This document shows, one piece after another, positions 9,764 to 20,670 of a DNA stretch of 64,000 nucleotides. A model generated the notes under the pieces. The model did not search any database and had not been told where the DNA came from. It saw only the letters and a program-made list of their open reading frames with translations. The stretch is taken from assembly GCA_006386115.1 (NCBI GenBank), contig VFIW01000012.1, positions 62,001 through 126,000 on the forward strand, in the 5' to 3' direction. A program made the position numbers and the translations under genes. Every line of letters starts with the position of its first letter. Position 1 is the stretch's first letter. Origin of the DNA: Globisporangium splendens. Its lineage: Eukaryota; Oomycota; Peronosporomycetes; Pythiales; Pythiaceae.

Positions 9764-11663
9764 TCACTTTGCTGCCTGCAGATCTTCCAAGAGCGAGCTC
9801 AGCACAGCATTGCAGATATACGCGACGGTCTTGTCGTAGACACCGAGCACAAGCTCGGTTGTCAGCCCCACATCGATGGGACTTCCCGTGATCACTTGGG
9901 GCTCGTTCATTGGCTTTGGGGTGAAATGCACGCAGGTGCGGAAGATCGTCGAGTTCAAAGGATCGTCTTCAGAGGGCTCGAAAAGACACCTAAGGGGCAC
10001 CCACCACAAGCAGCACATTTTGTTTACAGTGTAGTGAGAAAAGTCGACCCATTTCCAACTCATCAAACCAGCACATGCTGCAGCACACGTACCATCCTTT
10101 CTCTTGTATCTGCACGACTTTGGTCGAAAACGGATTGTTTTGACATGTGCCCATGCACTCCCACACGAACGTGAGGCGATGTTTTTCAATATATCGGCGC
10201 ATCGCAACATGTCCCGCCAGCTTCACGACGCCAGTGGTGCAGTTCAGTTTGCACTCCCCGAAAATGTCGTCGCCTTGGTTCTTGAATTCCTAGAGGAGCG
10301 ACGTGAGGCGGAGTTAAGCAACACATCGCGAGAACAATGAAGGTATAACGATAATAATAGGAACAGTAAACGTACCCGATGAAATCCAGTGCGCTGTTCT
10401 TCTTCGTTAGCATTTGATAAATATTTCCAGGCAGCGTCGCCGATAAACAGAAAGCTGAACGGGAGCACTTTGCTTTCCACGACCTGCATGCACATCACGT
10501 GGTGGTCGCCCTCGGTGCGCATCTCCATGTTCACCTTCCGCGAGTCTTTGGTCGGGTCCGGTAGGTCTGCCTGCTTGAAGATCGTGTCCATGTCATCGTA
10601 GGACGACGCAATGTTGTTGAACATGCTGACGTAGATCTGCTTTGAGGATTCAGTGCTCTGATTTAGTGATTCGGGAGGGAACACACCTAGTTTCTGTATG
10701 TATGTAGCAAGAAGGGGAAAGCATCAAAAAGTGGGGTCAAGTCCACACAGCCATCGTCGCACCGTCACCACGTGAACGTACATTGAGATCGGGACTCTTT
10801 GCGAGCGAGCGCTGCAGGGACTTGACCACTTTGACCTGGTCTTTCAGGATCTCGCGCAGCCGCGCATTTTCGCCCATTGCTTTCTGCTTTTCCACGAGCA
10901 ACTGGTCGGAGATGCGCTTCCAGAAATGCTTGGTCCCCGGTTGATCGGTGCCATTCGCTTCCTTGATACTCGCAAGTTTGGCTTCCAGCGCCGTCGCGAG
11001 CGCGCGCAAGTTGTCGAGTTCGTGTTTGCGGCGCTTGCGGCTCGGCTTCGTACACGGATTCGCCAATTTACTATTGGACGCGCCTGCGCTGCTTGTGGCC
11101 GATTTCTTTTGATCCCCTGGTGGAGAGCTGACCGAGTCCGCGGTGCTCTCGGTCTCGTCGCTGTGTGAGAGCGTGTCCATGAGGTCGGCGAAGTCGTCCG
11201 TCTCGAACACGTTGTCCCCCAGCATGTCCATCGACGCCCACGTGTCTGCGAGCGCCGAGCTGACAAACGCGTTCATCTCCATCGCCACTGGTAACCCCAT
11301 GTCGGCAGAGGCGCTGCTGGTTCTCCCATCGACGCCTTCTGCTCGTTTCTGATACCGTTAAAACACAAGGCAGGAAGTAAGCACACACTCAATCGCGTGG
11401 AGTGTCTACTAAAGGAGGACTTCAGCTAAAGCTAGCGTTACCTGTTGCTGTTGCGATGATGACGTGGGTTTGCCGAGCGACGGTGGCATCGGCTCGTGGT
11501 CGATCTGCGAGAGCACGTCGAGCAGCTCCTGGTCCGAGAGCAGCGGCGCCGTCGTCGCTGGAGCTGTAGCGCCGTCATGTGCGGTGGTGGACGGCGGCGC
11601 GTTGGTGTCGTGGGCATTCTCTGAGGGAGGAGGAGGGATCATCGCCATGACTGTCTGGAGCAT
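9764..11663 (-). CDS. M96-like protein paralogue: coiled coil plus START-like domain
   Basis: Five exons are inferred: 11663-11442, 11348-10782, 10693-10376, 10289-10093 and 9989-9764. All phases agree and give 509 aa from ATG 11663. An acidic N-terminus (LLSDQELLDVLSQID, then MDMLGDNVFETDDFADLMDTL) precedes a basic stretch (KPSRKRRKHELDNLRAL) and a coiled coil ending KSLQRSLAKSPDLN. A START-like region follows (EKGW at the fourth splice junction, then ELVLGVYDKTVAYICNAV). The order of domains matches the neighbour at 7639-9309, but identity is low and this copy has extra introns, so the duplication is old. The acidic patches plus basic zipper-like segment would suit a transcription factor; that is inference. 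Confidence 0.75.
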
Positions 11664-12217
11664 TCTGTGCTCTCGCTTTCTGTGCTGCTGAATAGTCTAT
11701 GCGTGCAACTGCGAAGCCCATACAGCGTAATCCCACAAGCGTTCGAACGACGATATTCTATCTTGTCCGGCCATTCGTTACTCAAGACTGTTTGCATCAC
11801 CATACTAAATGTTTTTTGCAATACTATCGTAACATGATGCTTTCATATTCCGGTAAAGGTGGGTCAACATGTGGATCTGTTGTTTTTCTTTTTGGTGGGA
11901 GAGGGATGCTTTTTCTGGTGCTGAAACAATTCTGTTTATCGGACACTGTTGCTCTCGAAAATCATCTTTCGCAAAATACGAGTTGCAGATAAATTGACGA
12001 CACTTTTCACAGCAAATGCAGACGTGTCCTTTAAGGAGCAAGTATGTGCCAAGTAGCTCCTAGCTCTTCATTACACAATGGAGCTGCTCATATAACAAGA
12101 TGCAGCGACTCGTTTGGCTTTAGTACTACGCATAGCCTCAAAAACACAATTCCTACCTCCAAGCCATCATCTCACTCATTCTCCTGTGTCCACCAAGTTC
12201 TGGTGCTGCGCCTTTGT
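11664..12217. other. Intergenic region, no gene seen
   Basis: Promoter side of the M96-like gene and 3' flank of the CoA ligase. AT-rich near 11740-12000. No coding potential is recognised. Confidence 0.5.
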
Positions 12218-14385
12218 TTACGCTCGGTGCTTGTTGTTCTCGACCTCTTGCAGTTGTCGACGCAGGATCTTGCCCGTCGGGCTCTTCGGGATCGCGTCGA
12301 TGAACTCCACCTGACGCACTTTCTTGAACGGCGCGACGCGCGACGCGACGAACTCCATGACATCGTCTTCCGTCACGCCCGAGTCCTTCCGGACCACGTA
12401 CGCCTTGGGCAGTTCTTCGCCGTCGGCGTCTCGGCCGCGCACGCAGCACGCGTCGGAGATGCCCGGGTGGTGGTTCAAAATGTCTTCGAGCTCGGCAGGC
12501 GCCACCTGGTGGCCCTTGTACTTGATCAGCTCCTTCACGCGATCCACGACAAACACACAGCCGTCCTCGTCAATGTATCCGATATCACCTGTGCACAGGA
12601 ACCGGTCCTCCGTGAACACGCCATTGTTCGCTTCCGGGTTGTTGAGGTACCCGATCATGACCTGAGGACCACGGTAAAGCAACTCGCCGCGCTCGCCCAC
12701 GGGCAAATCCACACCCGTCGACGTGCAACGCACACGCAACTCCGTGTTTGGCAGCAAGCGACCCACGCCTCCCTGTATATAGGAAGACACGACAAATAGA
12801 GCTTAGTACCTTGTACATAAAAGGCAATAGCCTTCCAAAACGCATGTGTACCGCCTTGTGGTTCGCATCTTCCGTGTAGTTGACGGCAGGCGACGCCTCG
12901 GTCATGCCATACGCTTGCTTCACGGCGACACCCAAGCGTTTCTTCACGAGGCCTTCGACTTCTTTGCCCATTGGAGCGCCGCCCGACACGAGGAACTCGG
13001 TCGCAGAGAGATCGTACTTGTCCACCAGCGGGTGATGCGCCAGGAAAAGCGCCACTGGCGGTGCCACATGTGCCGCACGGATCTACAAACCCAGCAAATC
13101 AAAGTCTCTTGATCAGTACGCATCCTTCGATAGTACCTGGGCGTCCACGAACCACTTTGTCTTACCTTGTAGGTCTGCATCGCATTCAAAAAGGTCTCCG
13201 GCTCAAATCGAGGGAGCACGACCTTTGCCGTCCCGTTGTAGATGGTGAGATGCGCGAGCATCATGCCGTAGATGTGGAAGAATGGCAGCAGCCCCAGCGA
13301 GTGGTCGCCGAACTCTTCCACGTGATCCACTTGCACAGCGTTCGAGATCATGTTGCGCGCACTCAGCGCAACACCTTTTGGAATGCCAGTGGTGCCGCTC
13401 GAGAACGGCAGCAACACATTCGATTCTGGGTCGATTTTCTCAAATTCAAACGAGCCGAACTCACGTTTGGCGAGCTCACTATAATCGCGGTTTACATAAT
13501 TGGAGAAATATTGAGAATTTGGATGCAGGGTGATAAGGAAAAAAAAGACTAAGACTGCGCAACTTACTTGACGCTCTTGAGCTTGGACGCAGGGTCGACG
13601 CCCATGGTGTAGACGTACTTCTTTGGAATGCCGATCATCTCGGCAGCCTCCACCGCCACATCCTTCAGGTCCTTGTGGGCAATAATGTGAGTCGCCTGCC
13701 AGGACGCGCATAGAGAGAGAGCATTCGTGTTAGCACTAGCATACAGCAAGCATTCGTATCAATAAAAGACGATTCCATTACGTTGGCAGACTTTGCTTGA
13801 AGCGCGAGCTCATTCGGAAGAAACATGGGCGACGAAGGCGAGCACACGGCACCCAGCGACGTCAGCGCTGTTAAAGAAACGACAAAAAAGACATTATTTT
13901 AGCTGTCAGGTTACAATACACAGCAGCAGAAACTCCATTCTCAAACGTACCCAGGACGACCATCGGGTACTCCAAACAGTTGAACGAGTGCAGCAAGACA
14001 GCCTACACATAGCGAGCGATATATAATAAGTATCGTGAAAACATTCGCTCATGCTGCATCCATGCGCAAATAAATAAAAAAAACATACGTCTCCCTTTCG
14101 GACGCCGTCTTCCGCGAGCGCGACGGCGAGGCGCTTGGCGCCTTCGTAGAGCTCTTCGAACGTGAGCTTCTGGTGCGTGACGCCGTCGATGAACGCGTTG
14201 CGCGCGCCGTTCACTTTCGCCTGCTGCTGCGCGATGTCGAAAATCGTGGCGTTCGGGATCTCAAGCTTCTCGTGCGGCGAGTGGAAGATGATCTTCTCGG
14301 AGGCGGCGGCCGACAGCGAGCGCTGGGTCTGCTGCAGCAGCAGCGCGCGACGCGCGGAACGAGCGAAGAGGGCGCGAGTCAGCAT
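12218..14385 (-). CDS. 4-coumarate--CoA ligase-like acyl-CoA synthetase (mitochondrial-type presequence)
   Basis: Seven exons are inferred: 14385-14089, 14002-13951, 13867-13782, 13695-13568, 13478-13166, 13082-12852 and 12772-12218. Phases close to a 553-aa product, the usual length for 4CL-type ANL enzymes. The AMP-binding signature LPFSSGTTGIPKGV is near residue 190. HIYGM, then YGMTEASP, TGDIGYID and the C-terminal lysine loop SPTGKILRRQL follow in the usual order. Residues 1-30 are Arg/Ala/Leu-rich without acidic residues (MLTRALFARSARRALLLQQ), like a mitochondrial presequence. The enzyme should activate a carboxylic acid to its CoA thioester via an acyl-AMP. The family alone does not give the substrate (fatty or aromatic acid). 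A classical PTS1 is not seen. Confidence 0.88.
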
Positions 14386-17255
14386 CTCCCTGTGCGTTGT
14401 TCTGGTTCTTCGGCGGCTGAAGGATTAATGCGCAAATGGTGCCACGCTACTCCTGAAGCACACGCTCGTCTTGACGTGTTGCACTGGGAGGAGGGGAAGC
14501 TTGAAGGTGGCGCGACCGTCGGAGATGCGCATCACGAGGGATTCCTTATCGGATGTGTAGCAAAGTTACGAACCGTATCAACCTTGTTGGCTTGGAGTTT
14601 GTATGGAGGAAAATAGGAACAAGGTTCACAAGGTCATGTGGCAAATGGGTGTCTAGTTGAACTTGCGCGATGTTTCAGTCAACATACCTGTTATCATCAT
14701 CCACGAGCTGGTTTGACAGAGTAATCTGCGGTACCAAGGACAGTAATCCGACAATTATCCGATGGTTAGAAAGACACAGCAAAATGACGTCGACAGAGAA
14801 CACATGAACAACAACGATCTCATGTCACATCTGAGGCTCAGCATGAACTCACGACTGGTGAACTCATTCTCTCTTTATCTTCTGGATTGGGTTGTTCGCT
14901 GTGAGAATATGGCTAACTAACTAGTGTCTCCTGTTGTCGCCTGCAGCTGGCACAAGACTCGCTCACTCGCTTTGGACTGATGCCCACCAGTTGATTCTGC
15001 CTTTGCTGCTGGACGGATTCTGTCTGAACGCACGGCACAAGACACCAAGCACACACCATTGCAGAACTGCCACACGAAACGCGCCACACACTCGGCGAGT
15101 GTAAGTTCATGACGATCCAACTGTTCACTTCTGAACTCAAGTCAATCGGAGACTCGAGGATCTCGTGGAAAGTGGCTTCAGGCATACGCTTTGAAAACGG
15201 TTTCGGATACACTCGTTGTTTCGTTGTGAACCAAGTCATGAATAAGCTCCCACTTGACGATCATGACACGCTACGGACGAGACATGCACCACCACTCTCC
15301 ATCTTCATGGTTCGATTGACCCCAAAGTTGCTGCTGCTCGATGGGTTGACAACCATGCCTCGCTTCGAAGAAAGGGGTGACTGCAAAAAAGTGTGCGCAT
15401 CCATCCTCCTCTTCGTGTCAAGTACGTCGAACGAGTTCCGGAGATTCTCCGACTCTCTCAATAATAATAGAAAAAGCCAAAGAACGAGGACGGAACCATC
15501 TCCTCAAAGCGCCATTCTTTCTGCTTTTATGGAGCTCTTCCTCGCACCACCGACTCTCTCTTGCTTTCACAGTGATTCGGCAACCTCGAACGCACAGGAA
15601 TAGAGCGTATCCAGCGCAATCTGGAACCACGTTCTTCGATCTGCTGAAATCCGCCAAATCCCATTGCTGCTAGCTCAAAGTGGTGGCGAGTGAACCACAT
15701 CGCAGTTCGTGATGCAAAGCACTCGAGTCTCTTAACTCAGTGGATGTTCTCATGTAGTACCAACGCAATTCAGTGAAAAAATGGAGCGATATGCGCGCTT
15801 CAACTTTGGAATCGCACCCCAATGCGCGATCCCAGCGATACTTGAGAGAGCCTTTCACCATCTTCGCTTCGGCACATCGTCAGTATCACGCTCACTCAAG
15901 CACACCCACCAGTCCTTCAAGCATCTAGACGCGCTGACTGATGACTGCATCGCATTGTAATCTTGCACTCGGCATAAAGCAGGGAGCTCGCTCTTCAGGG
16001 CGTTGAAGTTCGAAACTCATCCATCCACTCGAGTCACATCCTCATCATCCGATATGAAACGAGAGGGGCATAACCTCAGGCAAGATTCTCGTTGTCTGTG
16101 CGATGGTGTGCATGCAACAAAGCAATAATATGCATTTACTGAGTATGCAACTGAAAAGAATCGAGTCCAGACGTGTCATTTCACAACGTTTTGAATCAAA
16201 AGCACGTCCATTTTGCACATTTCACCTAGAATGCAAAATGGACTCGGGCAGCTTTCCAAGGTGCGCGCACCTTGTCAGCTCAGCTTCCACGCAGTAGCGC
16301 CACGTCCACAGCCGAACGAACATTCCTGCGTCAAAGACAACGCTGATCGAGCGATACAGTGGGGTCGAATATGTACAGACGACAGCAAACTTGAGCGCAG
16401 GAAGTGCAAGAAACTTCGAAAAACGCGGGAGAAAAATAGACGCTTCCCATTTCGCACTCTTTCCATGGCTTCCACTCCTGGTCTGCGCGCATGCGTGGCG
16501 CTGAGTATTATTTATAATGCCGCTCGCGAAGACGGAAACCGCTGAGCAGCAGCACTCAGTTGCATGGATGCACCATCGAGGACGAGCTGTGCAGATGTTG
16601 CATTTGTAATATATTATACCCCGTCACATTCGATACGTTGATGTAGTCAGCAAGGCTGTTATTGAAAAAAGTATGTAATCGTTACAACTTATCCCCTTTT
16701 GAGATTGAAATGAGTCGCTGGTGTCTGAGAGGCACCACAGTTTCAGACAACATTTTTCAAGACTTCAGGATGCTCCTTCTTAATGTGAGTCTCTGATGCG
16801 CGCCACACGCGATGTTCGTGTCTGCAGCCTCCATCTCCTCGATGTTCCAAGCGTGCCCACCATTTTCTCTCTTTTTCGTATTTCTTTCCGAGCTTTTTTC
16901 CACGTTCTCTGTCCAATTCTTTCCAAAAAGCAAGCACAAGAGCAAAACGCCATAAATGTCGAAAGAAATCAGCAGCTCCGTCGAGCCCCATAGGCTCTGC
17001 GAACCTCCTCAAGCGCCACGCACACACCCGAAATACGAAGAACAAGGCAAGGGAAGGCCGCAAAAGAAGAAGAACGCAGAAGCGTGGAAAGAAAACGTAT
17101 GTGGAACAACGCGCACACTGGCTACAAGCGAGCGCTCTGTTGTCCTCAATGCACGTCCCTTTCCTTCCATACAGCCCCTTCACGCGTTCTTTAAAAGCAC
17201 CCAGGCAAACTCTCTCGCTCTCCCTATCGCACTCACGTCTGCCTGTGTGTGTGCG

Positions 17256-17286
<31 letters not shown>

Positions 17287-17472
17287 AAGAAGAAGAAGAA
17301 ACGAAAGAAAGTTAGCACCGTGCCTCACTCAAAGCGCAACTCACTCGCGCGGCGCTCCACCTCGCAGTCTCCGTTCCATTTGTCATTTGGAGCCTGTGCG
17401 CGCTCGCCTCTCTCCGCAGTGTCAGCGCGTGGGCGTAGACAGAATCAACCACTTGCTCCATCTATATCATCC
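14386..17472. other. 3-kb gene-poor region with decayed coding-like fragments
   Basis: No intact gene is supported. On the minus strand a 63-codon frame (15861-15670, with ELRWYYMRTSTELRD) and further open pieces at about 15657-15418, 15461-15261 and 15239-14913 follow each other in different frames. This looks like a decayed gene or transposon remnant I cannot name. The rest (15900-16750) is unremarkable. 16750-17470 is the upstream region of the START-FYVE-GAF gene and holds a long AT dinucleotide run. Confidence 0.45.
17256..17284 (+). repeat. (AT)n microsatellite
   Basis: About 14 uninterrupted AT units upstream of the START-FYVE-GAF gene, probably in its 5' flank or UTR. Confidence 0.9.
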
Positions 17473-20352
17473 ATGAGCAGCAGCCAAAGCAACACCAACG
17501 GCGGCTTCCCGCTGCGGGTCAACTTCTTCCGCAGCCTGCCGCTCAACCGCGAGACCAACGACGCGCTGTACGTGCTCGCCAAGCGCAATGCGATCGCGTG
17601 TCTGAACCAGTCATTCAACGACCAGTGGCGGTACGTGCCGCCGGAGAAAGACGGCACACAGATCCGCAAGGACACGAGCAACCTGGCGGCGTCTTACCGC
17701 CTCGTGCGCGCAGCGACCGTGCTCCGGTGCCAGGAGCACGAGGTGAACCAAGTGATCTCGAACACCAACACTGAGAGCTGGCGCGAGTTCATGCGCAAGT
17801 GTTTTGGCAAGTACTACGTCGACACGATCATCCTGCACACGGTGACCATCCCGCCAGGGTCGTCGTCGTCCGCGCTCTCGTCGTGTGCCAGCACGGAAGA
17901 CTTTACCAACTCGTCGCATCGTAGCGCCAGACTCGAAAGCGAGCCTCATGACGCAGTGAAGAACCACGACGAGAAAGGTTACGACGACAGCGACAACAAC
18001 CAGGCGCACAGCAACGGACGACAGAGCTACTGGCAAAAGGGCGGCGCCAACTCGTCGGAACAGGACGCGAGCACGGCGAGTTCACGCACCACAGCCTCGT
18101 TCCTGGGCAGCGCGACACCATCGCAGCAACAACGTCGAAGCTCCGAGACCGTGTCGTTTACTGCGACAAACAACCAGGACGACCACGAGTGTGACGACAA
18201 CGACAGCGTCAACGGGAAGAGCATGCACTGTGCCCAAGCCGACGAGTTCGTGACGGCCAAGTGGGGCGTGTTTGATTCGGGTCTCACGGGTAAGCGCGAC
18301 ATGTGCCTCGTCGACTACCTTTCGCTCGCGTACATCCCCAACACGGACAAGAAGGAGCAGGTTCACCTCTGGTGTTTCACGTCGACCGAAGGCGACGCCG
18401 TCGGGTGTATGGAGCTCAAGGACACCCACAACGTGGCACGCACGACGCTCACGAAGCTCGGCGTGTTCTGGCGCAAGCTCTCGGAAGAAGAGACCGAGGT
18501 GATCATCTGCGGCAGCTTCCCGTCCAAGCACTCGCAGGCTGTGAGCTCCATCCTGCTCACGAGTCTCAACCGCCTGCAGGGCATCGTCGAGGACCTGCGG
18601 CTGAGCAGCCAGGTGTACATCCACCGCTCGACCTGGGTCAAGGACAACGAACGCACGAGCTGCCATCTGTGCATGCGCAACTTCCACGCGCTGCGACGCA
18701 AGCACCACTGCCGCAAGTGCGGCGAGGTGATCTGCTCCGACTGCTCCAACATCGAGACCATCGACCTGCCTGTGCTCGGGTACACGAAGCTCCGGCTGTG
18801 CAAGGTGTGCGGCATCCGTGCGCGCTCGATGCCGCTCAAGCGCGTCGACAAGTCCAATGTCTTCGATCGGCTCGTGCGCGCGCGCAGCCTGAGCAACATC
18901 AACGCGGCCGGCTCGCCCTTCGCGCGCTCGTCCTACGCCGAGTCCAAGCACCTGGAAGACAGCATGTCGATGATCGAAGACAGCATGGTGATGAACACAC
19001 CCACCGTCGGTGAAGGCAGCCACAACCACCAGCAGCAGCACCACCACCACCACCACCATGCGCCAAAGGGTCTCGACGCGCACACGCACAGCTCGTCGAG
19101 TTACTCGTCCAACTCGAACAACAACGACGCAGACCAAGAGGATTCGACGAACGAGTTCGCGAGCGCCGCGGCCATCCACCCGATCTCGCGCACAACGCAT
19201 CCGGACGACTTTGACGACTTCATCGACGGCCGGAGCCCCAAAACTCAACCGGCGGACATGGAGAAGCACACGACGCAGCAGCACACTGCAGCAGCAGCAG
19301 CAACGAACTCCGATTCTTCCAGCAGCACCCACAGCCGCGACAGCAACATGTTCGACCTGCTCTGCGAGCTCGCGTGCCAGACGCTCAACTGCCCCATCGC
19401 GTCCGTGTGCATCGTGGACGGCGATGGCGACTTCGTGCGCTCGGCTGCGGGGCTCCACGGCAACGCCGCGCTCGACGACGAGCTCAGCACGTTCATCGAG
19501 AAGGTCATGGGCTCCACGGCGGCCATCGTGCTGGACGCCAACGTCGACAAGCAGACGCAGCAGGTGTTCGCCAAGCGCGGCAACGGTACACCGCCAGCGA
19601 TCCGGTTCTTCGCCGGGTGCCCCATCTACTCGCGCCTCGGCAAGAAGCTCGGCTACGTGTGTGTGGCCGACGTCACCAAGCGCGACACGATCGGCGCCAG
19701 CTGCGCGTTCACGATGGAGCGACTCGCAACGCTGGCTGTGACCACCATGGAGCGGAATATCAGCGCCAACGCCAAGAAGCAGCAGCAGGAGCGCGAGATC
19801 GCCAAGCAGCTGCAGCAGGAGCACGAGATCGCCAAGCAGCTGCAGCAGGAGCACGAGATCGCCAAGCAGCTGCAGCACGAGATCGCCAAGCAGCTGCAGC
19901 AGGAGCGCGAGATCGCCAACCAGCAGCAGAAGCAGCAGCCACAGACAAACTCAAGTTCAAGCCACCCAACGGCGCTCTTCGATCGCCAGAACAGCGCCAG
20001 CGGCTCGCGCGCAGAGCCACCAGCAGGCCACAACGCGGCGCTCGTCGGCCGCGTCTACGAAGTGTTCGACGAGACGCCGGCCACGCCCATGCACGCCGCA
20101 TCCACCACGCTGCCGGTGTCGCCGTCATCTTCGTCTTCGGCGACCGGATCGTCCACGCCGCCGCCGCCTCCTCCTCCACCGCCAGCCCCTGCGCACAGCG
20201 CGGACGTGCGGTACGGCGAGTTCTCGCCCGGGTACTACGAGGCGCAGGATCGCATACGCAAGCTGCTGCTCAAGTCCTACCACACGCAGCAGCAGCTCGC
20301 GTCTGGGTCGTCGCCCACGATGCCGTCGACCATGCCCTCGAGTCAGTGCTAA
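17473..20352 (+). CDS. START-FYVE-GAF domain protein
   Basis: A single exon of 959 aa from ATG 17473. The frame is open upstream as far as 17101 but crosses an AT microsatellite, so I treat that as UTR. Order: START-like domain (about 10-385) interrupted by a Ser/Asp/Asn-rich insert; FYVE finger (about 388-455) with WVKDN, RRKHHCRKCGEVIC and RLCKVC; a low-complexity linker with a His run (near 520); a GAF domain (about 626-763, CPIASVCIVDGDG to FFAGCPIYSRLGKKLGYVCV); Gln-rich EIAKQLQQE repeats (about 770-823); and a Pro run near 900. The FYVE motifs predict binding to phosphatidylinositol 3-phosphate on endosomes, and GAF may bind a small ligand. The combination is common in oomycetes. The exact role is unknown. 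Confidence 0.88.
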   Translation: MSSSQSNTNGGFPLRVNFFRSLPLNRETNDALYVLAKRNAIACLNQSFNDQWRYVPPEKDGTQIRKDTSNLAASYRLVRAATVLRCQEHEVNQVISNTNTESWREFMRKCFGKYYVDTIILHTVTIPPGSSSSALSSCASTEDFTNSSHRSARLESEPHDAVKNHDEKGYDDSDNNQAHSNGRQSYWQKGGANSSEQDASTASSRTTASFLGSATPSQQQRRSSETVSFTATNNQDDHECDDNDSVNGKSMHCAQADEFVTAKWGVFDSGLTGKRDMCLVDYLSLAYIPNTDKKEQVHLWCFTSTEGDAVGCMELKDTHNVARTTLTKLGVFWRKLSEEETEVIICGSFPSKHSQAVSSILLTSLNRLQGIVEDLRLSSQVYIHRSTWVKDNERTSCHLCMRNFHALRRKHHCRKCGEVICSDCSNIETIDLPVLGYTKLRLCKVCGIRARSMPLKRVDKSNVFDRLVRARSLSNINAAGSPFARSSYAESKHLEDSMSMIEDSMVMNTPTVGEGSHNHQQQHHHHHHHAPKGLDAHTHSSSSYSSNSNNNDADQEDSTNEFASAAAIHPISRTTHPDDFDDFIDGRSPKTQPADMEKHTTQQHTAAAAATNSDSSSSTHSRDSNMFDLLCELACQTLNCPIASVCIVDGDGDFVRSAAGLHGNAALDDELSTFIEKVMGSTAAIVLDANVDKQTQQVFAKRGNGTPPAIRFFAGCPIYSRLGKKLGYVCVADVTKRDTIGASCAFTMERLATLAVTTMERNISANAKKQQQEREIAKQLQQEHEIAKQLQQEHEIAKQLQHEIAKQLQQEREIANQQQKQQPQTNSSSSHPTALFDRQNSASGSRAEPPAGHNAALVGRVYEVFDETPATPMHAASTTLPVSPSSSSSATGSSTPPPPPPPPPAPAHSADVRYGEFSPGYYEAQDRIRKLLLKSYHTQQQLASGSSPTMPSTMPSSQC
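19780..19945 (+). repeat. Coding tandem repeat (EIAKQLQQE)n
   Basis: Four to five near-identical units of 18-27 bp within the START-FYVE-GAF gene. They encode Gln-rich helical repeats and are a likely length-polymorphic site. Confidence 0.85.
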
Positions 20353-20670
20353 CCAATAGTAGGAATGTGTTGCGTTTTTGCCTTTTTCTGTCTAAAATAA
20401 TATTGTCGTTATCTTTATAGTTTATAATACGAATGTCATTGCATGCAGTAAAGTTGCTTTAAAGAGACTGATGCTCTATTAATCGATGCTGCCGGTTTCC
20501 ATTTTGGTGGTTCATGTTCAAGGACTTCCAAGTCCATGGGGGTGGCTCACATTTATATTAAGTAAAACTACGCATTCCTCTCTGCATCTGACGGGGCTGC
20601 ACTTTTCAATCTTCCCTGTGGCAGTATCGTTTGTCTGTCTATCCGATTCAATACCGTCCATTCGGGTTGT
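20353..20670. other. Convergent intergenic region
   Basis: Holds the 3' ends of the START-FYVE-GAF and dihydroxy-acid dehydratase genes. No gene is seen. Confidence 0.5.

Noticed and set aside
15109..15603. Plus-strand open frame of 164 codons
   Set aside because: Compositionally unremarkable, no domain, and it overlaps minus-strand fragments that look more protein-like.
18082..19878. A 598-codon open frame antisense to the START-FYVE-GAF gene
   Set aside because: It is a mirror of a GC-rich gene with strong codon bias. Its translation is Val/Arg/Leu-rich with no domain, while the sense strand has clear START, FYVE and GAF motifs.
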